Source of the DNA: Methanofollis liminatans DSM 4140
Lineage (GTDB): Archaea > Halobacteriota > Methanomicrobia > Methanomicrobiales > Methanofollaceae
Length of the DNA stretch: 64,000 nucleotides
Assembly: GCF_000275865.1 (NCBI RefSeq)
Contig: NZ_CM001555.1
Coordinates: forward strand, 248,001-312,000
Direction of reading: 5' to 3'
Shown: piece after piece, positions 36,020 through 44,714 of the stretch
Position numbering within the stretch: position 1 is the stretch's first letter
Layout: each line of letters starts with the position of its first letter
Program-made: the position numbers and the translations under genes
The notes under the pieces: generated by a model
What the model was told of the DNA's origin: nothing
Database searches by the model: none
What the model saw: only the letters and a program-made list of their open reading frames with translations

Positions 36020-37384
36020 TCAGGTATATCCTGCCGCACGGTAGGCGGTGATCCCGCCCGCGGCGTTGTAGACGTTGAGAAATCCCTTCTGCTTCAGGAT
36101 GCTGCACCCCAGGCTCGACCGGTGCCCGGTCCTGCACATCACGACGACCGGCCGCAACGGGTCGAGCCCGGCAGCGCGCTCCCTCAGGTCCGTCACCATG
36201 ATGTTGACCGCACCGGCCACATGGTCCTCCTCGTACTCCTCGGGCGTGCGCACGTCCACCAGCGCCGCCCCTCCCTCTGCGATCATCCCGTGCACCTCGG
36301 CCGGCGAGACCTGGGGGACATGGCCGGTGGGATAGCCCGCCATCGCCCATGCGTGCGTCCCGCCCTCGAGGTAGCCGACGGTCAGGTCAAGCCCCACGCG
36401 GCGGAGCATCATCGCCGCCGCCTCCGCCTGTGCCGGGCCGTCGGCGACGAGCAGGATCTCGCTCTCAGGCGGGAGCACCCAGCCGGCAAAGGTGGAGAAG
36501 TTCCCGCCGAGGTCGATGTGGTAGCTCCCCGGGACGTGCTGCCCCCCGAAGCTGGCATAGTCATTGACCGAAAGGACGATCGTGTCCTCCCGTGCAGCCC
36601 GCTCCCTGAACTCGGCCGGCTTCATCGGCCTGATCGCCGGGAGGGTGCGGACGAGAGCCGGGCCGCGGCGGTTGATCTCGCTGCACCGGGCGAAATGGTC
36701 AGGGGCCGGCGGCATCTCCTCGGTGAGCGAGCGGATGAACTCCTCGCGATCGGCGATCTTCAGGGCTCCGTTGAACCGCCGCTCGTAGCCGATGGTGGAG
36801 GACCGCATCGAACCCATCGCCCGGCCGCAGAGCGACCCGGCGCCATGCGCGGGAAAGAGCATGCAGTGATCGGGCAGCGTGAGGATCTTCGTGTGCAGGC
36901 TTTCATGGAGGTGTGCTGCAAGGTCCCGGGCCTGTCCGGGAAAGAGGTCGGGCCGACCGACGTCGCCGACGAAGAGTGTGTCGCCGGGGAAGACGGCGAC
37001 GGGTTCATCGCCGCGGGAGAGGTCGGTGGCCACGTAGGTGACGCCGTCCGGGGTGTGCCCGGGCGTGTCCAGGACATCGAACCTGATCCCGCCGACCGAG
37101 AACTGCGTCCCGTCGCCCCCCGGCTCGTGCTCAAACGAGCATGACCCGGACTTCGGCGCATAGATCCGGGCGCCCGTCTTCTCCGCCAGGTCCATATGGC
37201 CGGAGACGAAATCGGCGTGGAGGTGCGTCTCAAGGATATGCGTGATCATAAGCCCGAGGTCTTTTGCGGCCTCGAGGTAGCGGTCGACGTCCCGTGCGGG
37301 ATCGATGATGGCGCATGTCCCTGAGGCGCCGATCAGGTACGAGCTGTGCGCGATCCCCGGTATGAAAAACTGCTGGATTACCAT
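36020..37384 (-). CDS. CstB-like MBL-fold/rhodanese fusion (persulfide dioxygenase-sulfurtransferase type)
   Basis: A 454-residue three-domain protein. Residues 1-245 are an ETHE1-type metallo-beta-lactamase domain: THLHADFVSGH, DTPGHTPDGVTY, FPGDTLFVGDVGRPDL. Residues about 253-352 are a rhodanese fold with Asp where the catalytic Cys should be (LLVADGPA), so inactive. Residues 358-454 are an active rhodanese with Cys417 in VMCRTGHRS. This plan matches CstB, which oxidises persulfides with O2 and forms thiosulfate. In a methanogen the O2-dependent step is surprising. Coupled with two YeeE/YedE genes. Confidence 0.88.
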   Translation of the reverse strand: MVIQQFFIPGIAHSSYLIGASGTCAIIDPARDVDRYLEAAKDLGLMITHILETHLHADFVSGHMDLAEKTGARIYAPKSGSCSFEHEPGGDGTQFSVGGIRFDVLDTPGHTPDGVTYVATDLSRGDEPVAVFPGDTLFVGDVGRPDLFPGQARDLAAHLHESLHTKILTLPDHCMLFPAHGAGSLCGRAMGSMRSSTIGYERRFNGALKIADREEFIRSLTEEMPPAPDHFARCSEINRRGPALVRTLPAIRPMKPAEFRERAAREDTIVLSVNDYASFGGQHVPGSYHIDLGGNFSTFAGWVLPPESEILLVADGPAQAEAAAMMLRRVGLDLTVGYLEGGTHAWAMAGYPTGHVPQVSPAEVHGMIAEGGAALVDVRTPEEYEEDHVAGAVNIMVTDLRERAAGLDPLRPVVVMCRTGHRSSLGCSILKQKGFLNVYNAAGGITAYRAAGYT

Positions 37385-37420
37385 TCTCTCATCCACTCCC
37401 CTCTTCTCTGGACGAGATGA

Positions 37421-39211
37421 TCATACGAAGACCATATAAATCCATCCCGAGACGACGATGAGAAAGAGAACGGTCAGGATGCTGCCGGCTTTCAGGTAGT
37501 CGGCGGTGTGGTAGCCGCCCGATGACATGAGGAATGCGTTCACCTGGTGCGTCGGCAGGAGGAATGAGTTGGAGGCGCAGAGCCCGACGAGCAGGGCGAG
37601 GCCGCGGGGGTCGATCCCGGTTTCGGCGCCGATGAGAAGGGCGATCGGGACCAGGATGACCACCGCGCCGAGGTTGGACATGAGCAGGGTGAACAGGGTC
37701 GTGAGTGCGCCGATGCCGATGAAGAGCAGAATGGGATGGGTGCCCTCGATGAGCGGGAGCACGGTGCCGGCGATCAGGGCCGCCGTCCCGGTGTTGATCA
37801 TCGCCGTCCCGAGCGGGATGAGGCCTGCGAGCAGGAAGATCGTCTTCCAGTCGATCGAGCGGTAGGCCTCGTCGATGCTGAGCACGCCCGCGAGGATCAT
37901 GACGAGCGCCCCGGTGAGAAGCCCCATGGATATCGGGATCCCGGTCAGGGTGAGGGCGATCCCCCCGACAAAACAGAGGAGGGCGACGGGCGCCTTCTCC
38001 CTGTGCACCGCGGGCTCCTCGACCCTGGTGGAGAGGACGAAGTTCGGGTCGGTGGCCAGGGCGTGGATGTTCTTCCACGGCCCGAAGACCACGATGACGT
38101 CGCCGGCCGAGAGCGGGGTGTCGACGAAGCCCATGCGCATCTCGGCGCCCCGCGAGGAGAACATGATGGGCTCGATGCCGTAGGTCTTCCTGAATGCGAT
38201 CTCCCGCAGGGTTCTGCCGGCGAACGGGGCGTGCGGTCTGACCACGATCTCTGCGAAACCGGCGTACACGCCACCGACCTCGGCGGAGAGGCGCTCCTGG
38301 TAGAGGCTGCGCTGGAGCGAGTAGTCGGATGCGAACCGTTCTGCGTCCTCCTCTCTGCCCAGGAGGGTGAGGTATTGCCCGGCATGCAGGGTGGCGTGCC
38401 GCCACGGCGCATAGGAGACGTCATTTTTCTCGGTGATGGCGAGGAGGTGGAGGGAGTAGTCGGCCTTCAGGCGCACATCTTCACGCTCCCTGCCGTCAAG
38501 AGGGCTGGTGGCCGGGATGTAGTAGTGGTGCATCCCGGTGGGGAGGTGCCAGGTGTCCACGAGGTCCTCCTGACTTCCGGGCCGGTGAGCCTCAGGGTGG
38601 CCGACGGGGAGGACGTATGGCCCCAGAAAGAGGAAATACAGGATTGCCGTGCAGAGGAGGAGAAAGCCAACCGGCGTCACCGCAAAGAACCCGAACGCCT
38701 CTTCCCCGCTGGCGACCAGGAGATCGTTCAAGATGATCAGGGCCCCGGAGCCGATCATGGTGAGGGTGCCGCCGGTGATCGCCGCAAACCCCATCGGCAT
38801 GACGAGACGGGAGGGCGGGATCCTGGTTGTTTTTGCGATCCTCATCAGCGAGGGATGGAAGAGGGCGACCGACCCGATGTTCTGGATAAAGGCGGAAAGG
38901 CCGCCGACGACGGCGGAGAATGTTACCAGAAGCCGCCTTTCGTTTTTCCCGGCAATCCCGACGATGAACCGGCTCAGGTGGCCGGTCACCCCGGTGCGTT
39001 CGATCCCGCCGCCCAGGATCATCACCGAGATGATGGCGATCACGGCGTTGCTGGCGAACCCGGAGATCGCCTCCTGCGGGGTCACCAGCCCGAACCAGAA
39101 GAGCATGAGGAGGACGATGAGGGCGACCAGGTCGACCCTGAGCCGTTCGGTGACGAAGAGGGCGACGGCTGTTGCGATGACGAGGAACATCAGGACGATC
39201 TCGGTCTCCAC
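37421..39211 (-). CDS. SLC13-type permease with two RCK-C/TrkA-C domains
   Basis: A 596-residue transporter. Residues 1-200 and 405-596 are two membrane halves with the DASS fold (GFASNAVIAIISVMILGG, MSNLGAVVILVPIALLIG). Between them, about 215-395, sit two TrkA-C regulatory domains (ISPTGLVQEVRL-like segments DYSLHLLAITEKND and GRTLREIAFRKTYG). This layout is found in permeases for sulfate, thiosulfate or other anions. It is 36 bases upstream of the CstB-like gene on the same strand, so it probably belongs to the sulfur cluster. Confidence 0.85.
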   Translation of the reverse strand: METEIVLMFLVIATAVALFVTERLRVDLVALIVLLMLFWFGLVTPQEAISGFASNAVIAIISVMILGGGIERTGVTGHLSRFIVGIAGKNERRLLVTFSAVVGGLSAFIQNIGSVALFHPSLMRIAKTTRIPPSRLVMPMGFAAITGGTLTMIGSGALIILNDLLVASGEEAFGFFAVTPVGFLLLCTAILYFLFLGPYVLPVGHPEAHRPGSQEDLVDTWHLPTGMHHYYIPATSPLDGREREDVRLKADYSLHLLAITEKNDVSYAPWRHATLHAGQYLTLLGREEDAERFASDYSLQRSLYQERLSAEVGGVYAGFAEIVVRPHAPFAGRTLREIAFRKTYGIEPIMFSSRGAEMRMGFVDTPLSAGDVIVVFGPWKNIHALATDPNFVLSTRVEEPAVHREKAPVALLCFVGGIALTLTGIPISMGLLTGALVMILAGVLSIDEAYRSIDWKTIFLLAGLIPLGTAMINTGTAALIAGTVLPLIEGTHPILLFIGIGALTTLFTLLMSNLGAVVILVPIALLIGAETGIDPRGLALLVGLCASNSFLLPTHQVNAFLMSSGGYHTADYLKAGSILTVLFLIVVSGWIYMVFV

Positions 39212-39601
39212 CTCCAGGCCCTCCCGGTTCTATGTGTTCTGGCCCTGACGTATAATTCTTCGGCACCAGGGCCGGGCCCTGCGATCGCATCCCCCTCTGG
39301 AAAAATTTGATTTTTTTAGCGCATGATGGTGGGATGAAAAACCTCTGGTGTCGGCATTTGTCATATGTGGCTCTTAATCTCAGCCAAACCTTCTCTAAAA
39401 TTTGACTGTGCAAATATTATTATATTTTATCGTCATCGTTCTGCCGGGGATCACCGGGATTGCCGTGAAAACAGGGGGGACAATCTTCAACGAACCGCCT
39501 GAACGCCCCGTTCGAGGGTCGTTCGTGCTGAGATGACAACACAATCGAGGCCTGCACCGGCCTTCCCGTGATTTCAGCCAGAAATGGGAAGGTGATAAAA
39601 A
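39212..39601. other. 390-bp intergenic region before the PKD/fasciclin gene
   Basis: No convincing gene. An AT-rich block TATTATATTTTATCG at about 39415-39430 is a plausible promoter for the plus-strand gene at 39602, leaving a leader of about 150 bases. The leader contains clustered GTTCG/CGAAC words around 39495-39525 that could fold. The gene start has AAGGTGATAAAAA before the ATG. Confidence 0.4.
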
Positions 39602-41878
39602 ATGTATCGAACAATCACAGCAGGAGCGGTTCTGCTCCTCCTGCTGCTCGTCGCCGCGCCTGCATGGGCGCAGCCCACCGATGAGATCGCGTATATGGGC
39701 GGTGCAGCGCCGCCGGACGACCCGGCCGCGGCAGCGATGGCGGCCGCAGCCGATGGGGTGACCGTCATATGGAGCGGCACCGTGGAGATCGATCCCGACG
39801 GGACGTTTGCCCTCGTCCCGCTCAACACCGGCATACCGCTCGAAGTCAGCCGCAACACCCCGATAGGGGCGCTCGACGCCGCTTCCGCCCTGGACACCTT
39901 CACCTATGGCGTCTGGGATGTGGGCTGGGGCGTCCTGGTCTCCCGCGTCAACGACATCCAGATAGGCCCGGCCGATGACGGCGAGATCCATATCTGGTGG
40001 TTCTACGATATCGGAGGACAGTCTATCACCAACAACGCCACCTTCAAATCCCTCTCCGACGGCGAGTGGATCCGGCTCATCTATGCGCCCATGGACGCGC
40101 CGGGCAACTGGACCGGGGATCCATTCGACTACATCGTCGGCAATAGCAAATATGTCATCGACATGACGGTCGAATTCGCCGGCGACGGGGTGGACTTCAC
40201 CGCCGAACCCACACAGGGGCCTGCGCCGCTTACCGTCCTGTTCACCGACACGAGCGGGATCGAGAACATCACCGCCTGGTGGTGGGACTTCGGCGTCGAC
40301 AACGCCACTTCTGAGGAGCAGAACCCGGTCTACACGTATGAGGAGCCCGGTACCTACACGGTCTCGCTCACGGTCACCGACGATGCCGGCGCGGACGAGA
40401 CCCTGGTGCGGGAGGACTATATCACCGTCGAGGACAGCATGAGCATCTACGAGACCGCCGCAGCGGACGGCAACTTCACGATGCTCGTCGCCGCCCTTGA
40501 CACCACCGGCCTCAACGCCACGCTCGACGCCCCCGGCACCTATACCGTCTTCGCACCGACGGACGAGGCGATCGCCACCCTTCCGCCTGAACTCCTCGAT
40601 CCCATGTTCAACGACACCGCCGCCCTCACCGTGATCCTCCTCTACCATGTCGCCGGGGAGACCTACCGGGCGGCGGACCTGATCCCGCTGGACGAGGTCG
40701 AGACGCTGCTCGGGCCGACCGTGGCGATCACCTGGGACGAGGCGAACCAGACCCTCATGGTGAACGATGCAACGGTGATCGTGGCCGATATCGAGTGCTC
40801 GAACGGCGTCATCCACGCCATCGATCTGCCCTTGTTCCCGCCGGATGAGCCCGGGGCGGACTTTGAGGCGGACGTCCTCGCCGGCACCGCCCCGCTCACC
40901 GTCCAGTTCACCGATCTGAGCGCCGTCGAGAACATCACCGCCTGGTGGTGGGACTTCGGCAACGGCTTCCTGTCCACCCTTGAAGCCCCGCTCTTCACCT
41001 ACCATACGCCCGGCGACTTCAACGTATCCCTCACCGTCACCGACGACGAGGGATACACCTGGACGGCCGTGAAAGAAGGATACATCACCGTGACGGCGCC
41101 GGTCGTGCCTGAGGCGAACTTCACCGCCGATTTCACCGAAGGCTATGTCCCGCTCACCGTCACGTTCACCGACACGAGCGCCGTCGAGAACATCACCGCG
41201 TGGGCGTGGGAGTTCGGCGATGGCGGCACCTCCGAGGAGCAGCACCCTGTCTACACCTACGGGACGCCCGGCCTCTACACGGTCAGCCTCACCGTCACCG
41301 ACGAGACCAATGCCACCTACGCCGTGACCAGACCCGACTATATCGCCGTTCTTGAGGAAGAGGAGGAAGAAAGCGCCGACTTCGAGGCGGACGTCACCGG
41401 CGGGACCGCACCTCTCGCCGTCCAGTTCACCGATCTGAGCACCGTCGAGAACATCACCGCATGGGCGTGGGAGTTCGGCGACGGCGGCACCTCCGAAGAT
41501 CAGCACCCCGCGTACGTCTATGAAACGCCAGGCCTCTACACGGTCGGCCTCACGGTCACCGACGGGACCAACACCACCTACGCCGTGACCAAACCCGATT
41601 ATATCGCCGTTCTTGAGGAAGAGGAGGAGGAAAGCGCCGACTTCGAGGCGAACGTCACCAGCGGGGCCGCCCCGCTCGCCGTCGCCTTCACCGACAAAAG
41701 TACGGTGAAGAACATCACCGCCTGGTTCTGGCAGTTCGGCGACAACAGCACCTCACAGGAGCAGCACCCCATTCACGTCTACACCGAAAACGGCACCTAT
41801 GACGTCGGGCTCACGGTCTATAAGGGGCTGAGCGCCTCGTACTGGGAGATCAGGTACGACTATATCCTGGTCGGGTGA
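39602..41878 (+). CDS. secreted PKD-repeat protein with fasciclin domain
   Basis: A 758-residue exported protein. Residues 1-23 are a signal peptide (LLLLLLVAAPAWAQ). Residues about 50-190 are a beta-rich DUF4430-like domain. PKD1 is at 196-277, a fasciclin domain at 280-411 (FAPTDEAIATLPPELL, VIHAIDLPL), and PKD2-5 at 418-498, 504-584, 591-672 and 678-757, each with the ENITAW.W.FGD core. Acidic linkers AVLEEEEEESADFEA separate the last repeats. No C-terminal anchor is visible. It is probably a cell-surface or extracellular adhesion protein. Confidence 0.9.
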   Translation: MYRTITAGAVLLLLLLVAAPAWAQPTDEIAYMGGAAPPDDPAAAAMAAAADGVTVIWSGTVEIDPDGTFALVPLNTGIPLEVSRNTPIGALDAASALDTFTYGVWDVGWGVLVSRVNDIQIGPADDGEIHIWWFYDIGGQSITNNATFKSLSDGEWIRLIYAPMDAPGNWTGDPFDYIVGNSKYVIDMTVEFAGDGVDFTAEPTQGPAPLTVLFTDTSGIENITAWWWDFGVDNATSEEQNPVYTYEEPGTYTVSLTVTDDAGADETLVREDYITVEDSMSIYETAAADGNFTMLVAALDTTGLNATLDAPGTYTVFAPTDEAIATLPPELLDPMFNDTAALTVILLYHVAGETYRAADLIPLDEVETLLGPTVAITWDEANQTLMVNDATVIVADIECSNGVIHAIDLPLFPPDEPGADFEADVLAGTAPLTVQFTDLSAVENITAWWWDFGNGFLSTLEAPLFTYHTPGDFNVSLTVTDDEGYTWTAVKEGYITVTAPVVPEANFTADFTEGYVPLTVTFTDTSAVENITAWAWEFGDGGTSEEQHPVYTYGTPGLYTVSLTVTDETNATYAVTRPDYIAVLEEEEEESADFEADVTGGTAPLAVQFTDLSTVENITAWAWEFGDGGTSEDQHPAYVYETPGLYTVGLTVTDGTNTTYAVTKPDYIAVLEEEEEESADFEANVTSGAAPLAVAFTDKSTVKNITAWFWQFGDNSTSQEQHPIHVYTENGTYDVGLTVYKGLSASYWEIRYDYILVG

Positions 41879-41945
41879 AAGGGAGAGACCCCCTCCCTCC
41901 CGGCAGGCCGCATCTTTTATCCCCCCTCTCTTCTGATCTCTCTTC

Positions 41946-42959
41946 ATGCACTGTCCGGTCTGCGGGAGAGACCATATCGGCGAGGCTGGCCCTCTCCTCG
42001 CCTCCCTCCCCGACGTCTTCGCCCCCTGCGACGCCTGTCGCGGGACAAACCTCGACAAGGCCGCCCCCCTGCCGCCGGGCTTTGAGCCCCGCGGGCCCTG
42101 CGCCTGCGGGCGGCAGTTCATCGACGACGTCTTCGCCGCCATATACCTGATCCTCCTGGACGAGGGCACCCTGGCCGGCACCGAACCCCTGCGGGCGGCC
42201 GGCGTCCCGGTCACGAACCCGGGCTTCGCGATGGCCGCCCCGCCGCATCTCCCCGAAGACTCCCTCGTCCTCCTCAGCCCCCACCCCGACAGGGCCGCCG
42301 CAGAGCGGATCGTCGAAGAAGTGCCGGCCGTGCAGGGCGTGGTGCGCACCGTGCCGGCCACCCCGGGCATCGGCCCGGACGGCGGCGCCGCCGCTCACGC
42401 CCTCCTTGCCGGATGCGACGTCCAGGCGAATGTCTTCTCAACGTCCTACGGCGATATCGTCGTCTACAAGGAACTCTCCCGGATGCACATCGAGTTCCCC
42501 AGGCCGTTCAACCCGAAGATCCGCTCGGTCGAGCGGGAGATCGATCGGCACGCGCCTCGCCTCTTCATCGACGCCTGCTGCGGCGCCGGCACCCTCGGGC
42601 TTGCGGCCGCCCTTGCCGGGACGCCGGTCGTCGTCTTCAACGACGCCTACGGCCCGGCGGCCTTCTGGACCGCCTTCAACATCGCCGTAAACCGCGACGC
42701 TCTCCTGGTCGCAAGCGTCTCCCTGCCGCCCCGCGACCTCCCGGTATCGCGATCCGACCCCGTCGTCGTCGCCGGGGCCGAAGGCGACCAGCGCCTCATC
42801 GTCTGCCAGGGCGACTTCACCCGCCTGCCCCCCCTGGTCCCCGGGATCGACCGGAGCCTTGCGGCACTCGACCTCTTCGGCAAAGAAGACCGGGCGGCCT
42901 GCGATGCGGCGCTTGCGCAGTGGCGGAAGAGCGGGGGAGGGAAGGCATTTATCCCGTGA
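41946..42959 (+). CDS. methyltransferase-like protein with N-terminal zinc-binding segment
   Basis: A 337-residue protein. The first 60 residues have CPVCG, CDACRG and CACG, a likely zinc site. Residues about 205-250 have the SAM-binding pattern FIDACCGAGTLGLAAALAG followed by VVVFNDAYGPAAFW, resembling class I methyltransferases acting on RNA or protein. The mid-region (STSYGDIVVYKELSRM) is conserved-looking but of unknown role. I do not recognise the exact family. The TATA box of the SRP RNA gene overlaps its 3' end. Confidence 0.6.
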   Translation: MHCPVCGRDHIGEAGPLLASLPDVFAPCDACRGTNLDKAAPLPPGFEPRGPCACGRQFIDDVFAAIYLILLDEGTLAGTEPLRAAGVPVTNPGFAMAAPPHLPEDSLVLLSPHPDRAAAERIVEEVPAVQGVVRTVPATPGIGPDGGAAAHALLAGCDVQANVFSTSYGDIVVYKELSRMHIEFPRPFNPKIRSVEREIDRHAPRLFIDACCGAGTLGLAAALAGTPVVVFNDAYGPAAFWTAFNIAVNRDALLVASVSLPPRDLPVSRSDPVVVAGAEGDQRLIVCQGDFTRLPPLVPGIDRSLAALDLFGKEDRAACDAALAQWRKSGGGKAFIP

Positions 42960-42973
42960 GCCTCATCATATAT

Positions 42974-43281
42974 GGGGACTAGCCCGGGTGGTTCGGCGTC
43001 ACCTGTAACCCGAAATCGCCGGTATGCGGAGGGCGAAGTCTGAGGAAGGCTCTGGCGATCTGCAGGCGTCTTGTGCGTCCTGACTGAGAAGCCTTGTCCC
43101 ATGAGGTCGACGTACAGGGATCGATGCCTCGTAGGGGGCGGAGACCTGGCACCGCGGAAACCGGTTCAGGCCCGGAAGGGAGCAGACTTACCGTGGACGT
43201 TTGGCGCCCATGGGGGTGCGGGGTGGAGAAGGGATGTCCTGGCAAATGCAGGCACGTGCTGTCGACCGAAGACCCGTCCCC
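42974..43281 (+). ncRNA. signal recognition particle 7S RNA
   Basis: About 308 nt of archaeal SRP RNA. Its 5' end GGGGAC pairs with the 3' end GTCCCC. The SRP54-binding helix 8 is seen as GGTTCAGGCCCGGAAGGGAG followed by CAGACTTACCG, and the Alu-domain start GCCCGGGTGG lies near the 5' end. A TATA-like GGCATTTATCC about 25 bases upstream sits inside the end of the preceding gene. It binds SRP19 and SRP54 to target proteins to the membrane. Several short ORFs inside it are spurious. Confidence 0.93.
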
Positions 43282-43295
43282 AATGACTGATTTCT

Positions 43296-44258
43296 ATGTC
43301 TAAAGTTACGATTATCGGAGCCACGGGAAGACTTGGCTCTTTTGCGTCCCATGCCATCTCCGGCATTCCGCATGTCGATGAAGTGATGCTTGCGGGGCGC
43401 CCTGGCCGGGAAAATTCTCTTATGGCTCTCTCCCACGACCTCACCGACTCCTGTGCGGCGCGGGGAACCGGCACGAAGATCACCTGGAGCACCTCGCCGG
43501 CCGATTATGCAGGTTCAGATGTGATCGTCGTCACCTCCGGCGTTCCGAGAAAGGAGGGGCAGGACAGAACCGACCTCGCCCTCGAAAATGCCCGGATCAT
43601 CGCCCCGATCGCAGAACAGATCGGAAAATACGCTCCAGACGCGATCATCCTGATGATCACGAACCCGGTGGACGTCATGACCGCCGTCGCCCTGCGGTAT
43701 TCCGGGATGGAGCCGCGGCAGGTCTTCGGCCTCGGCACGCACCTCGACTCGATGCGGCTGAAGGTGCTGATCGCCAGATATTTCCAGGTCCACGTGAGCG
43801 AAGTGCACACCCGCATCATCGGCGAGCACGGCGAGAGCATGGTCCCCCTCTGGTCTGCGACGACCATCGGCGGGATCAGGATCTCGAACCTCCCGGCGTT
43901 TTCAGACCTGCCGATGGACGAGATGGTGGACCGGGTCAAAAACAGCGGGAGCTTCATCATCAAAAACAGCGGGGCGACCGTTTACGGCCCGGGCGATGCG
44001 ATCGCAACGCTTGTCCAGACGATCATCGGCAACGAGAACCGGATCCTCACGGTCTCCAGCTACGTCAGGAGCGAGGTCCACGATATCGGCGACACCTGTA
44101 TCGGCGTCCCGGCCAGGATCAACAGGGAAGGCGTCGTTCCGGTGTCTATCAGGATAGAAGACGCAGAACTGGCGGCGTTCGGTGCGTCGGTCGAGAAGAT
44201 CCGGGCGCTCACCCGGAACATCTTCGAAAAAATGGATGAACTCAGATCATCCGGTTGA
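43296..44258 (+). CDS. mdh: malate dehydrogenase (lactate/malate family)
   Basis: A 320-residue NAD(P)-dependent enzyme. The nucleotide loop is GATGRLGSFASHAI. LAGRPGREN after the second strand suggests NADP preference. TSGVPRKEGQDRTDLA carries the substrate arginine that selects malate, and RIIGEHGESMVPLWS has the catalytic His. It interconverts malate and oxaloacetate, for the partial reductive TCA route. Its ATG is 14 bases after the SRP RNA, with no room for a separate promoter between. Confidence 0.92.
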   Translation: MSKVTIIGATGRLGSFASHAISGIPHVDEVMLAGRPGRENSLMALSHDLTDSCAARGTGTKITWSTSPADYAGSDVIVVTSGVPRKEGQDRTDLALENARIIAPIAEQIGKYAPDAIILMITNPVDVMTAVALRYSGMEPRQVFGLGTHLDSMRLKVLIARYFQVHVSEVHTRIIGEHGESMVPLWSATTIGGIRISNLPAFSDLPMDEMVDRVKNSGSFIIKNSGATVYGPGDAIATLVQTIIGNENRILTVSSYVRSEVHDIGDTCIGVPARINREGVVPVSIRIEDAELAAFGASVEKIRALTRNIFEKMDELRSSG

Positions 44259-44502
44259 CGTCGACGATCTGTGCGGTTGCAATGCCGTCGACTGCCTCGA
44301 GTCTGGATTCGAGCGCATCGGTGGCGCCTTCCTCGTCCTCGATGACGGCGGCGACCTTCAGTGCCGAGAGCCCGAAACCGATCGGCTCGGCCCTGATCTC
44401 ATCGATCCCGGAAACGGTTTCCTTTACCCTCTTTTCCAGTTCCTCGATCGGAACGTCTGCAGATTCGGGCATCAGTTTCAGGATGACTGCGACTTTACCC
44501 AT
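44242..44502 (-). CDS. elongation factor aEF1-beta
   Basis: An 86-residue guanine nucleotide exchange factor for aEF1A. MGKVAVILKLMPESADVPIE at the N-terminus and the single EF1-guanine-exchange fold (IGFGLSALKVAAVIEDEEG) are diagnostic. Its 3' end overlaps mdh on the other strand by 17 bases. A small zinc-ribbon gene lies three bases upstream, an arrangement common in archaea. Confidence 0.95.
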   Translation of the reverse strand: MGKVAVILKLMPESADVPIEELEKRVKETVSGIDEIRAEPIGFGLSALKVAAVIEDEEGATDALESRLEAVDGIATAQIVDVNRMI

Positions 44503-44505
44503 CTC

Positions 44506-44667
44506 TTACGGCCCCTGGAACCCGCATTTTCCGCAGATGTACACATTGCTCTGTTCCCGGCACTGGACGCAGCGCTTGATCTCGGCACCGCAGGCCGGGC
44601 AGGAGAATTTAGTCGCGCCGCTTTCCGCGAGTGGCGCATTACAGGAAGTGCATTTTTCTATAGCCAT
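44506..44667 (-). CDS. zinc-ribbon micro-protein (DUF1610-like)
   Basis: A 53-residue protein with eight cysteines in four CxxC pairs: CTSCNA, CPACGA, CVQCRE and CGKCGF. It therefore binds two zinc ions. This is a small archaeal zinc-ribbon of the HVO_2753 type, thought to bind RNA. ATG 44667 (MAIEKCTSCN) fits; a longer frame to 44691 adds nothing conserved. Three bases separate it from aEF1-beta. Confidence 0.88.
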   Translation of the reverse strand: MAIEKCTSCNAPLAESGATKFSCPACGAEIKRCVQCREQSNVYICGKCGFQGP

Positions 44668-44714
44668 GGATAAACCCCGGTTATGAGTCATTAATTATTG
44701 ATCGTTATCGGCAA

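Noticed and set aside
39395-41506. A 703-codon open frame on the minus strand opposite the PKD protein
   Set aside because: It is the antisense shadow of a GC-rich repeat gene. Its residues are Gly/Asp/Arg/Val-rich without any domain, while the plus strand has a signal peptide and clear PKD and fasciclin motifs.
41339-41660. Repeated DNA that could suggest a CRISPR-like or satellite repeat
   Set aside because: The repeat unit is 261 bases, in frame and codes for PKD domains; there are no short direct repeats with unique spacers anywhere in the window.
42979-43245. Several short ORFs within 42970-43300
   Set aside because: They fall inside the SRP RNA, whose helix 8 and paired ends explain the sequence.
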